Source: Alteromonas sp. LMIT006 (lineage in GTDB: Bacteria; Pseudomonadota; Gammaproteobacteria; Enterobacterales; Alteromonadaceae). Taken from it: a DNA stretch of 64,000 nucleotides. The notes below the pieces were generated by a model, which saw nothing but the letters and a program-made list of their open reading frames with translations, was not told the DNA's origin and ran no database searches. Of the stretch, positions 9,313 through 16,965 are shown piece by piece. The stretch lies in NCBI RefSeq assembly GCF_024300645.1, contig NZ_CP101291.1:1984001-2048000 (forward strand), in the 5' to 3' direction. The position numbers were made by a program, and so were the translations under genes. Positions within the stretch are counted from its first letter, which is position 1; every line of letters starts with the position of its first letter.

Positions 9313-10315
9313 TTATGCTTCGTCGCGACTGGCCATTAGCCCGTTCAACTTGAAGTTGTTTAATTATACTGATGACCGCAGCATTTGCGGGTGTGGGAAC
9401 ATTAACACGATTGCCAAAGCGCACTGTAGCGCCGTTGATAAAATCGATTTCGGTTTCACGCCCCGCGTCTAAATCCCACCACATCGATAATTTTGCCGCA
9501 GGGTCAATGGCCACCATTTGTTTGGCAACGCGAGGAAATAACCAATCAGGGAGTTGCATTATATGGGGAATAAGCCAAGCTGGTGCTTGGGTAATCTTTG
9601 GCAATGAGATGTTCATCGCTTTACAGACTTTGAGATGTTCAAGCATCAAGGCCGCAATCAACTTGCGATAGTGTCGATTGAGTAAAGTTTCTTGTAAAGA
9701 ACAGTTTGCTAACGCATTGACTGAATTCGTCAGATTAATTTGGCATTTAGCCCATAATAATGCGTCCATCTCTAAGGTTGTGGTCAACGGCATAGTTGGA
9801 CAATTCATGGCTTGAACAAATTCATCAAGCTCGGGTAATTTCTGCGACGCTTCAATCGCTACGGTGCCAGAAGAACTGCGATGCCAATGCGCGGTTTGAT
9901 GCTGTACAACGTTGAACGGAAACATGACCCTAAGCACGGGATTATCTCGAAAATGTGTTCTTATAATGTCATCTGAACCAATACCGTTTTGACAACACAA
10001 TATCACAGTATGTTTTGGCAGGATGCCCTGGAGTACATCACATGCTGCCTTTACGGCAGTGCATTTAACGGTGAGCCAAAGATAATCACAATCTGCTTTG
10101 ACTGCATCGAGCGTCTCAACCCATTGCGGGGGATATGGAGAATCCAGTCGGTGCTCATCCATATCTGTAATGGTCGCTGCTGTGGTAAAGTGAGCTTTTG
10201 CAGAATCTCTAGCCACAACCTTAATGCTGGCATTTGGACACTGTGCGACAAGATGTCCAGCTAAGTATCCACCAATTAGCCCTGCTCCAAATACGACATG
10301 AGTTGCATTCAACAT
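9287..10315 (-). CDS. ketopantoate reductase family (ApbA/PanE-like) oxidoreductase
   Basis: An NADPH-dependent reductase of the PanE/ApbA family, classically reducing 2-dehydropantoate to pantoate for CoA synthesis. The Rossmann motif GAGLIGG is at residues 10-16, followed by the family KCTAVKAA lysine segment and the C-terminal helical domain with the conserved catalytic Lys near LLWAKCQIN. I use the ATG at 10315 because it starts 8 residues before the conserved beta strand; an alternative in-frame start lies 24 bp upstream. It is about 342 residues, somewhat longer than PanE, so it may be a paralog with another 2-oxo acid substrate. Confidence 0.75.
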   Translation of the reverse strand: MLNATHVVFGAGLIGGYLAGHLVAQCPNASIKVVARDSAKAHFTTAATITDMDEHRLDSPYPPQWVETLDAVKADCDYLWLTVKCTAVKAACDVLQGILPKHTVILCCQNGIGSDDIIRTHFRDNPVLRVMFPFNVVQHQTAHWHRSSSGTVAIEASQKLPELDEFVQAMNCPTMPLTTTLEMDALLWAKCQINLTNSVNALANCSLQETLLNRHYRKLIAALMLEHLKVCKAMNISLPKITQAPAWLIPHIMQLPDWLFPRVAKQMVAIDPAAKLSMWWDLDAGRETEIDFINGATVRFGNRVNVPTPANAAVISIIKQLQVERANGQSRRSISAQEIINL

Positions 10316-10436
10316 GATATACTTCTTCACTATTAACAAGATGCGTTATAGATACTATGAACTCAAACTGTATCATCGTAAAGCTTATCAGTATAATGAA
10401 CATCTTCTTGTTCTAAAAGCTTGAGTTATTTTATCC

Positions 10437-11738
10437 ATGTCTCGTACGATCTTAGCCTTATGTACTGTGTTCCCAGAACCCAATAGTTCTGCCGCGGGAC
10501 AACATTTCTTGAGTCTGCTACGCGTATTTGCCGAGACCGGAGACAAGATTCATATTGCTAGCGCCGCACAACAAGATGATTCGGCTCCCGATTTGAGTCG
10601 CTTGGGCTATGAAGTTCATTCAGTCGCTCTAAACTGTTCGAGTTTTAATGTCTGGGTTCGTGAGTTACAACCTGACATTGTGTTTTATGACCGCTTTATG
10701 TTGGAAGAGCAATTTAGTTGGCGCGTACGTGAAAACGTGCCAAAGGCTATGCATGTGTTGGATACAGAGGACTTACACAGCCTTAGGCAATTACGTCAGG
10801 ACATCATCAAACGCCAAGCATTTTGCGATGTATCCTGGCCTGCGCTAAAACATTTGCATCAACACCACCACGTTATGCATCATCCTTTGGCATTAAGAGA
10901 AATTGGCAGTATTTTACGGGCCGATTTAAGTCTCATTATATCGCCTGTGGAAATGCAAATTTTAACCCACTGTTATCCAGTTGCCGCTGCACAACTTCAT
11001 CATTGTCCTTTTTTACTCCCAGACAGAGACGGTATCCCTACTCCTTTCACTGAACGCAAGGACTTTGTCTTTATTGGTAATTATCGACACGCACCAAATT
11101 GGGATGCGGTGAGAGTGCTAGCTCAACATATCTGGCCTGCGATACGTCAGCAGCTACCCAATGCTCAGTGTCATATCTATGGTGCGTATACTCCCCCAAA
11201 AGCACAGCAGTTGCATCAACCTCATAAAGGCTTTCACATTCAGGGCTATGCCAAAGATGCGCTTGCTACTATGCGCCAAGCAAAAGTGCAGCTTGCGCCG
11301 TTGCGTTTTGGTGCAGGATTAAAAGGAAAAGTCTGCGAAGCCATTCGTTGTCACACGCCAATTGTTACCACCGACATTGGCTGGGAAGGGATTTCTAACG
11401 CTGTGCCACACGTGTCATTGCACCGCGAGGAAGATATCCAGAAATTTGCTGCTGTAGCGGTTGAATTATATACCTGTGAAAACACATGGCGCGACTTTAA
11501 TCGAATTGCGCAACAAGAACTTGATAAACATTTTAATAAAGTACAACATAGCCAAGCGCTTATGCACGTGGTAAATGATTTGTTTAACACCTTACCAGCG
11601 CACAGAAGTCAGTTGTTTTTACAACAAATACTGACCCAACAACAACATGCATCGCATAAATATATGTCACAGTGGATAGAAGCTAAGCAGACAATCGCGC
11701 AATTATCTGCCCCAGACCAGACACCCGAGATTGACTGA
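10437..11738 (+). CDS. GT4-type glycosyltransferase
   Basis: A 433-residue GT-B fold glycosyltransferase. The N-terminal domain opens with a strand and glycine loop (VFPEPNSSAAGQHFLS); the C-terminal domain has the donor-binding pattern FIGNYRHAPNWDAV at about 205-218 and APLRFGAGLKGKVCEAI, a GT4-like signature with the E-x7-E region that contacts the nucleotide sugar. No signal peptide or membrane segment is visible. It is isolated from any polysaccharide cluster, so the acceptor is unknown. Its 3' end overlaps the converging csd fusion gene by 56 bp, an unusually long tail-to-tail coding overlap. Confidence 0.8.
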   Translation: MSRTILALCTVFPEPNSSAAGQHFLSLLRVFAETGDKIHIASAAQQDDSAPDLSRLGYEVHSVALNCSSFNVWVRELQPDIVFYDRFMLEEQFSWRVRENVPKAMHVLDTEDLHSLRQLRQDIIKRQAFCDVSWPALKHLHQHHHVMHHPLALREIGSILRADLSLIISPVEMQILTHCYPVAAAQLHHCPFLLPDRDGIPTPFTERKDFVFIGNYRHAPNWDAVRVLAQHIWPAIRQQLPNAQCHIYGAYTPPKAQQLHQPHKGFHIQGYAKDALATMRQAKVQLAPLRFGAGLKGKVCEAIRCHTPIVTTDIGWEGISNAVPHVSLHREEDIQKFAAVAVELYTCENTWRDFNRIAQQELDKHFNKVQHSQALMHVVNDLFNTLPAHRSQLFLQQILTQQQHASHKYMSQWIEAKQTIAQLSAPDQTPEID

Positions 11739-13335
11739 GTACTTGTGTAACACCTAGCCCATCAAGGTATGCGTTGAAATCATAGTCTTGCGTGGTATCC
11801 AATAGCTCATTTGCCCGAAGCAAAAGAACGGCTAACAATCCTCGAATGATTTTACTTTGACTGTAACCACGCCATATTTGACCATCGTGTTTGAGATAAA
11901 CCGAGACTTCACAGCCGGATACCAAATATTGATCGCTATGCTCCGATGCATCGAGCATCGGGCAATGTTTAGACGCTAACATCAAGGCGCGATTTATTGC
12001 CGTAAAGCCACGCGCATCGTTAAGCAGTTTTTCTACCGGATTACTCGCGGCATTTTGCTTGACTTTACTTTGTGCTGTACGCGTACCAGTCAGCGCTTGA
12101 TTGAGCGACCTATCAAGCGGCACAGTGATTTGCTTAGACGCTGTCAGATCGTCCATCAACGCAAAAAATCGCTCTATTTCTGCTATCGTATTGTAACCAG
12201 CTAAAGAGACACGAATACTGCTATCAATGCCTAAAGCATGCTGCAATGGCATGGCGCAATGTTGCCCCACCCGCAGCGACACTTGTTCAGGCTGTAATTG
12301 TTGCAGTAGATCATATCCATTGATACTCTCGTGATTAAACGAGACCAGAGGGATCGCATGACCAAGCAACATCGCCTGCCTACCGTAAACAGTTAATTCA
12401 GGTCTGGCGTCACAAGCGTTCAGAAGTGCTTGTTGAAGCGTTTTTTCGTGCTGGAACCAAGCAAACCTGTGCTGCTGTAGATAATTTACCGCACAGGCCA
12501 AGCCCAATACGCCATGAAGTGCCGGTGTGCCAGCTTCAAACTTGAGCGGTGCAGATTGATAAGTGACTTCATCAAGACTGACATGTTGCACCATCTCTCC
12601 CCCTAAATGATAGACACCAAGCGCTGTCAATAACGAAGTAGTCCCATACAGCACACCAACGCCTGTTGGGCCAAACATTTTGTGACTGCTAAAGACATAA
12701 GCATCACAACCAATCGCTTGCACATCAACGTCTAAATGCGCAACTGCTTGAGTGCCGTCAATAATGCACAAGGCTCCATGAGCTTTAGCCTTTGCCGCAA
12801 TGGCCGTTACTGGGTGAATGGTACCAAGTACATTAGATACATGCGCACAAGCAATCAATGCCGTGTTATCTGATATCAATCCTAATAAGGCATCGTAATC
12901 CACATCACCCTGCTCACTGATGCCATGATAGACAATATTTAGCCCACACTGCTCTGCTAATCGTCGCCACGGAAGCAAATTAGCATGATGCTCACTGACT
13001 AATAGAATTACTTCATCTCCATCAAGCAGGTTTGCAGATGCTAGTCCATAGGCCAGTAAATTGACACTTTCTGTGGCGCCTTTTGTCCAAACTATCTGAT
13101 TCGGATGAGGGGAGTTGATGAAATTGGCTAGCGTATTTCGAGCACCTTCAAAGGCCTCAGTTACTTGCTGAGCCAAACCGTATGATGAGCGATGGACGTT
13201 CGCATTAAGATGCACATAGCTGTGTTGCATACTCTCCAAGACACATTGTGGCTTCTGCGTCGTCGCCGCATTATCAAAATACAGCGCGTTGGGGTAATGG
13301 GTAAAAAAAGGAAAATCAGATCGAAACACCGACAC
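11683..13335 (-). CDS. CsdA-CsdE fusion: cysteine desulfurase with C-terminal SufE-like sulfur acceptor
   Basis: Residues 1-400 are a class V aminotransferase-fold cysteine desulfurase of the SufS/CsdA type: FDNAATTQ near the N-terminus, SSHK with the PLP Lys at 219, and RVGQHCA with the persulfide Cys at 360. After a polar linker (about 400-430), residues 430-550 form a SufE/CsdE domain whose LVSGCEVSVY places the sulfur-accepting Cys at 475. The two are separate proteins in E. coli (csdA, csdE). Fusing donor and acceptor would let sulfur pass from Cys360 to Cys475 within one chain, for Fe-S assembly or tRNA thiolation. There is no suf or isc gene beside it. No stop or frameshift interrupts the junction. 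Confidence 0.9.
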   Translation of the reverse strand: MSVFRSDFPFFTHYPNALYFDNAATTQKPQCVLESMQHSYVHLNANVHRSSYGLAQQVTEAFEGARNTLANFINSPHPNQIVWTKGATESVNLLAYGLASANLLDGDEVILLVSEHHANLLPWRRLAEQCGLNIVYHGISEQGDVDYDALLGLISDNTALIACAHVSNVLGTIHPVTAIAAKAKAHGALCIIDGTQAVAHLDVDVQAIGCDAYVFSSHKMFGPTGVGVLYGTTSLLTALGVYHLGGEMVQHVSLDEVTYQSAPLKFEAGTPALHGVLGLACAVNYLQQHRFAWFQHEKTLQQALLNACDARPELTVYGRQAMLLGHAIPLVSFNHESINGYDLLQQLQPEQVSLRVGQHCAMPLQHALGIDSSIRVSLAGYNTIAEIERFFALMDDLTASKQITVPLDRSLNQALTGTRTAQSKVKQNAASNPVEKLLNDARGFTAINRALMLASKHCPMLDASEHSDQYLVSGCEVSVYLKHDGQIWRGYSQSKIIRGLLAVLLLRANELLDTTQDYDFNAYLDGLGVTQVLSQSRVSGLGQIIARLSA

Positions 13336-13427
13336 GTATCAATTCACTCTTCATCGAAATTGCGTTGCAGTGTATCATGTTACAAAACCACATAAAAACA
13401 CACGCATAACCAGAGTTTAGAACAACA

Positions 13428-14234
13428 ATGAAAATCATCTCATTTAATATCAACGGAGTCCGCGCTCGCCTTGCACAATTACAGTCGGTTATTGATTTGC
13501 ACCAGCCAGATATCATTGGCCTGCAGGAAATCAAAGTCGATAATGCTCAGTTCCCAGTTGATGATATTAAAGCCATGGGTTACGACGTGGTATATCACGG
13601 TCAAAAAGCACACTATGGTGTGGCGACCTTATCCAAACGCAGTATCAAACAAGTCCAGTACGGTTTGCCAACAGATCACGATGACAAACAGAAACGTTTG
13701 ATTGGCGTAACGATCGAAAATGATCAAGGCGAAGACGTTACGATTTACAACGGGTATTTTCCTCAAGGTGAAAATATCAACCATGCAACCAAATTCCCAT
13801 ATAAAGTTGAGTTTTACAAAGATTTAACGGAGCATCTGTACCAAGCACACACAGCAGATGAACACATCATTGTCATGGGGGATATTAATATTTCGCCCCT
13901 TGATTTAGACATCGGCATTGGTGAACCGAATCAAAAACGCTGGCTAAAAACCGGCAAATGCTCTTTCCAACCTGTCGAACGCGAAATGCTCGCAACGCTG
14001 CAAGATTTTGGTTTGGTCGATACATTCCGCGCACTATATCCAACTAAGACCGAGCGCTATTCTTGGTTTGATTATCGATCAAAAGGCTTTGACGACAATC
14101 GAGGACTGCGTATTGACGTGATATTGGCCACGCCATCTATGGCGCAAAAATGCATCGAATCTGAAATATGTTACGTCTCTAGGGGGTTAGATAAGCCATC
14201 TGACCATGCACCTATTTTTGCAGAGTTCAAATAA
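13428..14234 (+). CDS. xthA: exodeoxyribonuclease III
   Basis: AP endonuclease and 3'-5' exonuclease of base-excision repair. The 268 residues match the family length. The endonuclease/exonuclease/phosphatase fold is clear: FNINGVRARL, LQEIKVD with the metal-binding Glu at 34, IVMGDINISP with the catalytic Asp/Asn pair, RIDVIL, and the C-terminal SDHAPI His. It is divergent from the csd fusion with 92 bp between them and is followed 3 bp later by a membrane protein, so the two are probably cotranscribed. Confidence 0.95.
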   Translation: MKIISFNINGVRARLAQLQSVIDLHQPDIIGLQEIKVDNAQFPVDDIKAMGYDVVYHGQKAHYGVATLSKRSIKQVQYGLPTDHDDKQKRLIGVTIENDQGEDVTIYNGYFPQGENINHATKFPYKVEFYKDLTEHLYQAHTADEHIIVMGDINISPLDLDIGIGEPNQKRWLKTGKCSFQPVEREMLATLQDFGLVDTFRALYPTKTERYSWFDYRSKGFDDNRGLRIDVILATPSMAQKCIESEICYVSRGLDKPSDHAPIFAEFK

Positions 14235-14237
14235 ATC

Positions 14238-14876
14238 ATGACATGGATTGCCTTAGCTGGATTTATTACGCTCTATGTCTGGAATAACCGCCACATTGAT
14301 TGGCTAGAATTTCGCCAAACGCCTTTTTTACAACATCTGGTATTTGGGGCAGGTGCTTCTATATTTATTTTGTGGCTGTTTCGTGCCGGGATCTATGAAG
14401 GCTTAGACGTGCATTTTTTGTGGTTGTCCGCACTGACGTTGACATTGGGCTTTCGCTACGCATTATTCATTGGGGGGATCGCATTGTTTGCGACCACTCT
14501 TGTAGGAAAAGAGAGCTGGGAAATGCTTGGTGCAAATGGTTTGCTCGGAGTTGCCCTGCCGATTGCCCTGACCTACGCCATATACTCTTTTAGCTTTCAC
14601 CGGGTACCACGTCATTTATTTGTGTATGTTTTTATCAATGCGTTTTTCCCCGGTGCACTGATGATTGCTTTAAAGATGTTTTTCTTAGGCGGTTTTTATG
14701 TGTTGGATGGCGTGCATACTTGGCAAATCGTCAATGACAACTTCTTGGTATTGATCCCATTATTGCTGTTTCCAGAAGCCATGCTCAATGGTATGACGAT
14801 GACATTACTCATCATTTACAGGCCTCATTGGGTCAAAACGTTCAAAGACGACCATTATTTTGACCCAGAAAAATAA
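14238..14876 (+). CDS. COG3235-type integral membrane protein (CbiM-like ECF permease family)
   Basis: A 212-residue protein with about six hydrophobic segments covering most of its length and a short cytoplasmic tail. The pattern (LGFRYALFIGGIALFATTL, the conserved NAFFPGALMI and the PEAMLNGM near the C-terminus) matches the COG3235 predicted membrane proteins, distantly related to the CbiM substrate-binding component of cobalt/nickel ECF transporters. No CbiQ or CbiO partner lies nearby, so metal transport is only a guess. It lies 3 bp after xthA. Confidence 0.65.
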   Translation: MTWIALAGFITLYVWNNRHIDWLEFRQTPFLQHLVFGAGASIFILWLFRAGIYEGLDVHFLWLSALTLTLGFRYALFIGGIALFATTLVGKESWEMLGANGLLGVALPIALTYAIYSFSFHRVPRHLFVYVFINAFFPGALMIALKMFFLGGFYVLDGVHTWQIVNDNFLVLIPLLLFPEAMLNGMTMTLLIIYRPHWVKTFKDDHYFDPEK

Positions 14877-14889
14877 GCTATTTATGCCT

Positions 14890-15447
14890 TTAAAGAATAT
14901 CCTCTAAGCCTGCTAAATCTGATTTACCAGCGAGAAGTTCGGATTTGTCGATGCCAGTTAACTCATGCGGAAATACGACCCAATCCGACGTTTCAGTAAT
15001 GTAATAATCAGGCAATAGCTGGGTTTTGTTATTTGCAGGTTTGTACCATGGACAGGCAACTTTGATTTGCTCAGGCGTGTTTTTGCGCATCTGCGTTTGA
15101 ATTTGATTAATGAGCGCCTCGACGCTGCGACCAGAATCAAAGATATCGTCGACAATCAGTAGAGAATGCTCAGCATTTGCGTTTTCGATGAGATAGTGCA
15201 GACCGTGTACTTTGATTTCACGCGCCTGTTGCCCAATGCCATAGTAAGATGATGTGCGAACCGCAATGTGATCGGTCATGATATTTTTGTATTCAAAATA
15301 TTCTTGCACTGCAATGCCAATCGGTGCACCACCACGCCAAATACCCACTATAAAATCAGGTACAAACCCACTTTGATAAACTTGGTGAGCTAAACGAAAA
15401 GAATCTTGTAGCAGCGCTTGTGCCGAAATGTACACTTTATCTGTCAT
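14890..15447 (-). CDS. purine-type phosphoribosyltransferase
   Basis: A 185-residue type I phosphoribosyltransferase. The PRPP-binding loop LLIVDDIFDSGRS (about 96-108) is intact, with the two acidic residues followed by the D/S-G-R/S-S phosphate loop, and IWRGGAPIG (about 36-44) is the second PRPP-contacting motif. Hypoxanthine/guanine or xanthine-type substrates fit the family best, but the hood region that sets base preference is not diagnostic. It lies downstream of lolC on the same strand, 61 bp away, where lolD would be expected in relatives. Confidence 0.75.
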   Translation of the reverse strand: MTDKVYISAQALLQDSFRLAHQVYQSGFVPDFIVGIWRGGAPIGIAVQEYFEYKNIMTDHIAVRTSSYYGIGQQAREIKVHGLHYLIENANAEHSLLIVDDIFDSGRSVEALINQIQTQMRKNTPEQIKVACPWYKPANNKTQLLPDYYITETSDWVVFPHELTGIDKSELLAGKSDLAGLEDIL

Positions 15448-15508
15448 GATGGTTTCACGTTATTTTTGAATTACCCAAATTATACTGTGGGTTAATCAAA
15501 GGCTCAAA

Positions 15509-16723
15509 TTATTCACTAGCCAAAGCTTCAGAAGGTTGTACTTTAAGGGCGCGAATACTGGGCAAAATGGTTGCAATTAAGCACAGCCCAACCGCGCCAA
15601 AAATGACTTTAGCCACATCAGATAAGTGCAAAATATAAGGGACCGGATCGCCATCGACCGCTAAGCTTATTGGTGCATCCATAGCCAGTAATAATGGATT
15701 CATGCTGTAAACCACCACGATACCAAGAAAGCAACCTAATAATGTGCCTTTAAGTGCGTTAGTGAGTCCCGTGAATATAAAAATGAGCATAATCGCTCGA
15801 TTGGGCATGCCTTGGGTACGCAATATGGCGATATCACCGTGTTTTTCATTAACCAGCATAACCAATGCGGCAATGATGTTAAATGCTGCAATGGCAATGA
15901 TGAGACTTAGCATCATACTCATGAGATTTTTCTCCATCCGCACCGCATCAAAAAACGCCCCTTCTCGTTCGCGCCAAGTGCTGTATTGCATTCCTGCCAA
16001 AAAACGATTCACTTCACCCAAAGCAAACGCATCAGTCAAAAACAAACGCTGGGTAGTGGGAGCGTTGCGGGAAAATTTTTGCACACTCGACAATGGCATA
16101 AAGACCATATAGTCATCGGCATTAGTGAGCATTTGGTAAACGGCTTGAACCGTGATCAAACGTTGCAATGGGAACCGCCCAAACGGGGTGTAACGGCTTT
16201 GACTGGGCACGATGATACGCAGTTGATCGCCCGCGGTCACATTGAGTTGTCTAGCCAATGCCGCCCCCAAGACAATGTGGTAATCACTAGCGAAGTCAGA
16301 GAAATCACCAGCAACAATGTATCTATCTAGTTCAATCTCATCTTTTAGCACTTGTGTCGCCATCCCTTGCACCACAATCGGAGCAATATCTTGTTGCGTT
16401 TGTACTAAGGCTTGAGCTTCATGGTATAAACTTTGTGAGCGCAGAATCGATGAGGGCAATTGCAGTGGTTCTTCTGATTCAATTAAGATATGAGGAACCA
16501 AATTGAGCATACGATCCTTGAGCTGCCCTTCCAGGCCACTCATCACCGCCATGACCACGACCAAAGACATCACACCAAGGGTCAGACCCAATACTGAAAA
16601 GAAATTAACAAAAGCCAAAAATTTAGGTGTGGCACGGGCGTGCTTATGCTGACGAGCTACTTTGGCATAGCGCATTCCAATGAAAAAACTCGCGAATAAT
16701 CCAGCTTGTGACTCATTAAACAT
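15509..16723 (-). CDS. lolC: lipoprotein-releasing ABC transporter permease, LolC/LolE type
   Basis: Inner-membrane permease that, with LolD ATPase and a partner permease, extracts lipoproteins for LolA delivery. The 404 residues show one N-terminal membrane helix (about 37-60, including the conserved GLTLGVMSLVVVMAVMSG), a large periplasmic domain (about 65-265) and three C-terminal helices typical of FtsX-like permeases. It closes with LKVQPSEALASE, near the usual Q-P-x-(D/E)-x-L ending. Neither lolD nor lolE adjoins it: a phosphoribosyltransferase follows. LolC and LolE cannot be told apart confidently from a lone copy. Confidence 0.85.
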   Translation of the reverse strand: MFNESQAGLFASFFIGMRYAKVARQHKHARATPKFLAFVNFFSVLGLTLGVMSLVVVMAVMSGLEGQLKDRMLNLVPHILIESEEPLQLPSSILRSQSLYHEAQALVQTQQDIAPIVVQGMATQVLKDEIELDRYIVAGDFSDFASDYHIVLGAALARQLNVTAGDQLRIIVPSQSRYTPFGRFPLQRLITVQAVYQMLTNADDYMVFMPLSSVQKFSRNAPTTQRLFLTDAFALGEVNRFLAGMQYSTWREREGAFFDAVRMEKNLMSMMLSLIIAIAAFNIIAALVMLVNEKHGDIAILRTQGMPNRAIMLIFIFTGLTNALKGTLLGCFLGIVVVYSMNPLLLAMDAPISLAVDGDPVPYILHLSDVAKVIFGAVGLCLIATILPSIRALKVQPSEALASE

Positions 16724-16809
16724 AGATGTATAGAATTCTGCGTTGAACGTAGTAGCAATATGTTTTTTCAGGCATAATAAGCCATTATCGGATGTTTAGC
16801 GAGAAAACT

Positions 16810-16944
16810 ATGTCTGAGTTATCACAAAAACAAGAAGACGGTACCGCATTCTTATCTACTTTGTATAGTCGGACCCGCTAATATGACCAAGAAGCACTCG
16901 TGCGTGCAACCATGCATCAGCAATCTGAACAACTGAGACATTGA
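16810..16944 (+). pseudogene. interrupted small gene between lolC and mfd
   Basis: An ATG at 16810 opens 23 codons (beginning MSELSQKQEDGTAF) that end at a TAA at 16879-16881. The same frame then continues for 20 further codons (beginning YDQEALVRATMHQQ) to a TGA at 16942-16944. The composition on both sides of the TAA is protein-like and hydrophilic, so this looks like the start of a longer gene that suffered a nonsense change and lost its 3' part. No domain is recognisable. A functional 23-residue peptide remains possible. Confidence 0.35.
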
Positions 16945-16965
16945 CAACAAGCAAATTAATCATAC

